Shown: positions 6,115-7,010 of the stretch, piece by piece | Position numbering within the stretch: position 1 is the first letter of the stretch | Layout of the letters: each line of letters begins with the position of its first letter | Assembly (NCBI GenBank): GCA_016794735.1 | Contig: JAEUJK010000191.1 | Span: 1 to 7,010 of the forward strand | DNA from: Gemmatimonadota bacterium | GTDB lineage: Bacteria > Gemmatimonadota > Gemmatimonadetes > Gemmatimonadales > Gemmatimonadaceae | DNA length: 7,010 nucleotides | Reading direction: 5' to 3' | Position numbers and translations under genes: made by a program | Notes under the pieces: model-generated | Seen by the model: the letters and a program-made list of their open reading frames with translations, nothing else | The model's database searches: none | Told to the model about the DNA's origin: nothing

Positions 6115-6150
6115 GCATCTTCCGCCCCAACGACTCCTCACACACCCACG

Positions 6151-6588
6151 ATGCTCACGAAGGATTATCCGGATCATCATGACGCCGAACTCGTGCTGAA
6201 GCTGTACGAGATGCGTCGCGAGGCCGTCATGCGTGCCTCGCGCGCGGCGATTACTGCAGACTTCTGGCCCCGGACGTGGGACGACGTGCTGGCGGTGACC
6301 AAGCCCGATCACCCGCTCAACGCCGCGTATCGCCAGGTCGGGACCTACTGGGAGATGGTGTACGGGATGGCCAAGCATGGCGTGGTCCATTCCGAGTTCA
6401 TGATGGAGAGCTGCGGCGAAGGGATCTACCTGTTCGTGCGCGTGGAGCCGTACCTGGAGCAGCTCCGCGAGCTGAACCCGTTCGCCTATCGCAACGTCGA
6501 GTGGATCGTGAAGAACTCGGAGCGCGGCAAGGCGCTCCATGAGTTGTTCCGCAAGCGTGCGCAGGCCATTCTCGCGGCGCGGTCCTAG
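6151..6588 (+). CDS. Uncharacterised 145-residue cytosolic protein upstream of the SET gene
   Basis: I do not recognise this protein with confidence. It has no signal peptide or clear membrane span and is predicted mostly helical. Visible pieces are: an N-terminal acidic/His patch (MLTKDYPDHHDAELVLKLYE), a helix MRREAVMRASRAAI (21-34), a Trp-containing stretch TADFWPRTWDDVLAVT (35-50), the core GTYWEMVYGMAKHGVVHSEFM (64-84), and a closing amphipathic segment from about 98 to 143 rich in Glu, Arg and Lys. The core pattern (an aromatic helix, then G-V-V-H at about 77-80) recalls DUF4760-type proteins, but this is only a suggestion. The ATG at 6151 is the sensible start; no SD sequence precedes it. 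Its TAG stop is immediately followed by the ATG of the SET-domain gene, so the two are almost certainly co-transcribed and perhaps translationally coupled. It could be a partner or substrate of the methyltransferase (inference). Confidence 0.8.
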   Translation: MLTKDYPDHHDAELVLKLYEMRREAVMRASRAAITADFWPRTWDDVLAVTKPDHPLNAAYRQVGTYWEMVYGMAKHGVVHSEFMMESCGEGIYLFVRVEPYLEQLRELNPFAYRNVEWIVKNSERGKALHELFRKRAQAILAARS

Positions 6589-7010
6589 ATGCCTCCACGG
6601 AAAACGGTGGCTGTCCCGCAACCTTTCGTGGTGCGGCGGTCGAAGATCCAGGGGCGCGGCGGCTGGGCCACGCGCGACATCAAGAAGGGCGAGTGGGTCG
6701 TCGAGTACACGGGCGAGAAGATCACGTGGGCCGAGTCCGATCGTCGCTACGACGACGAGAAGATGTCGCGCCACCACACCTTCCTGTTCACGCTCGACAA
6801 GCGCTACGTGATCGATGCGGCGGTCGACGGCAACGACGCCCGCTTCATCAATCACTCGTGCGACCCGAACTGCGAGGCGATCATCACGAAGGGCCACATC
6901 TACATCGCGGCCCTCAAGAAGATCCGGAAGGGCGAGGAGCTGGTGTACGACTACAGCTACGCCCGCGACAAGAACACGACCGAGGAAGACGAGAAGCTCT
7001 ACGTCTGCCG
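6589..7010 (+). CDS. SET-domain protein-lysine N-methyltransferase (3' end outside window)
   Basis: The frame opens at ATG 6589 and stays open to the window end, giving 140 complete residues of a SET-domain methyltransferase, an enzyme type that transfers methyl groups from S-adenosylmethionine to lysines of proteins. After a short basic N-terminus (MPPRKTVAV) the SET motifs appear in order: GRGGWATRDIKKGEWVVEY (22-40; GRG binds the cofactor), YTGE (40-43), YVIDAAVDGNDARFINHSC (73-91), NHSCDPNC (88-95; N88 and H89 bind the cofactor in the pseudoknot) and GEELVYDY (115-122), with Y122 at the usual catalytic tyrosine position. C140 in EKLYVC is well placed to begin a post-SET zinc cluster with C91, but the remaining cysteines lie beyond the window. 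The protein is a lone SET domain with almost no N-terminal extension. Bacterial examples are known, including the Chlamydia enzyme NUE, which methylates histone-like proteins. The substrate here is unknown. The gene follows its upstream neighbour with no gap. Confidence 0.93.
   Translation, partial: MPPRKTVAVPQPFVVRRSKIQGRGGWATRDIKKGEWVVEYTGEKITWAESDRRYDDEKMSRHHTFLFTLDKRYVIDAAVDGNDARFINHSCDPNCEAIITKGHIYIAALKKIRKGEELVYDYSYARDKNTTEEDEKLYVC

Noticed and set aside
6103..6897. Open frame of 264 codons on the - strand opposite the 145-residue gene and the SET gene
   Set aside because: It lies antisense to a gene with intact SET motifs. Its translation has no recognisable domain or signal and fits third-position GC bias.
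1..7010. Mobile element, CRISPR array, tRNA or rRNA genes
   Set aside because: No terminal inverted repeats with a transposase, no regularly spaced repeats, and no cloverleaf or rRNA-like segments were seen on either strand by eye.

Overview
The window is GC-rich, densely coding chromosomal DNA. It looks most like a member of the Gemmatimonadota or a similar soil/aquatic Gram-negative lineage. The basis is the high GC, an outer-membrane DUF481 barrel, several short lipoproteins with standard lipoboxes, and two small lipoproteins that resemble families I associate with Gemmatimonadota. This placement is inferred from style and remembered families, not from a marker gene. I see no rRNA, tRNA, CRISPR array, insertion sequence, integrase or phage gene. 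No gene-free stretch exceeds about 220 bases.

Layout, left to right: a DinB/YfiT-like putative metal-dependent hydrolase (8-547, +) followed by a hairpin; a DUF481 outer-membrane barrel protein (743-1456, +); converging on it across a strong hairpin, a TerC-family integral membrane protein (1502-2248, -); divergent from TerC, a KirBac-type inward-rectifier potassium channel (2342-3298, +); converging on that gene, an exported M55 D-aminopeptidase (3314-4210, -) preceded on the same strand by an NTF2/SnoaL-like lipoprotein (4286-4840, -); a 222-base divergent intergenic region with short repeats; a lipoprotein with a Pro/Glu-rich linker and a Gly-rich C-terminus (5063-5632, +) ending in a classic terminator; a small beta-rich lipoprotein on the opposite strand (5671-6036, -); and, divergent from it, an unrecognised 145-residue protein (6151-6588, +) whose stop codon directly abuts the start of a SET-domain lysine methyltransferase (6589 onward, +). 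The SET gene runs off the right end of the window.

Most genes form small, alternating units rather than one pathway. The common theme is the cell envelope and ion handling: an outer-membrane barrel, a probable metal exporter, a K+ channel, an exported peptidase and three lipoproteins. The most notable piece is the right-end pair, in which a eukaryote-like SET methyltransferase is probably co-transcribed with a protein of unknown function. Convincing Shine-Dalgarno sequences are rare: only the gene at 5063 has an obvious one.
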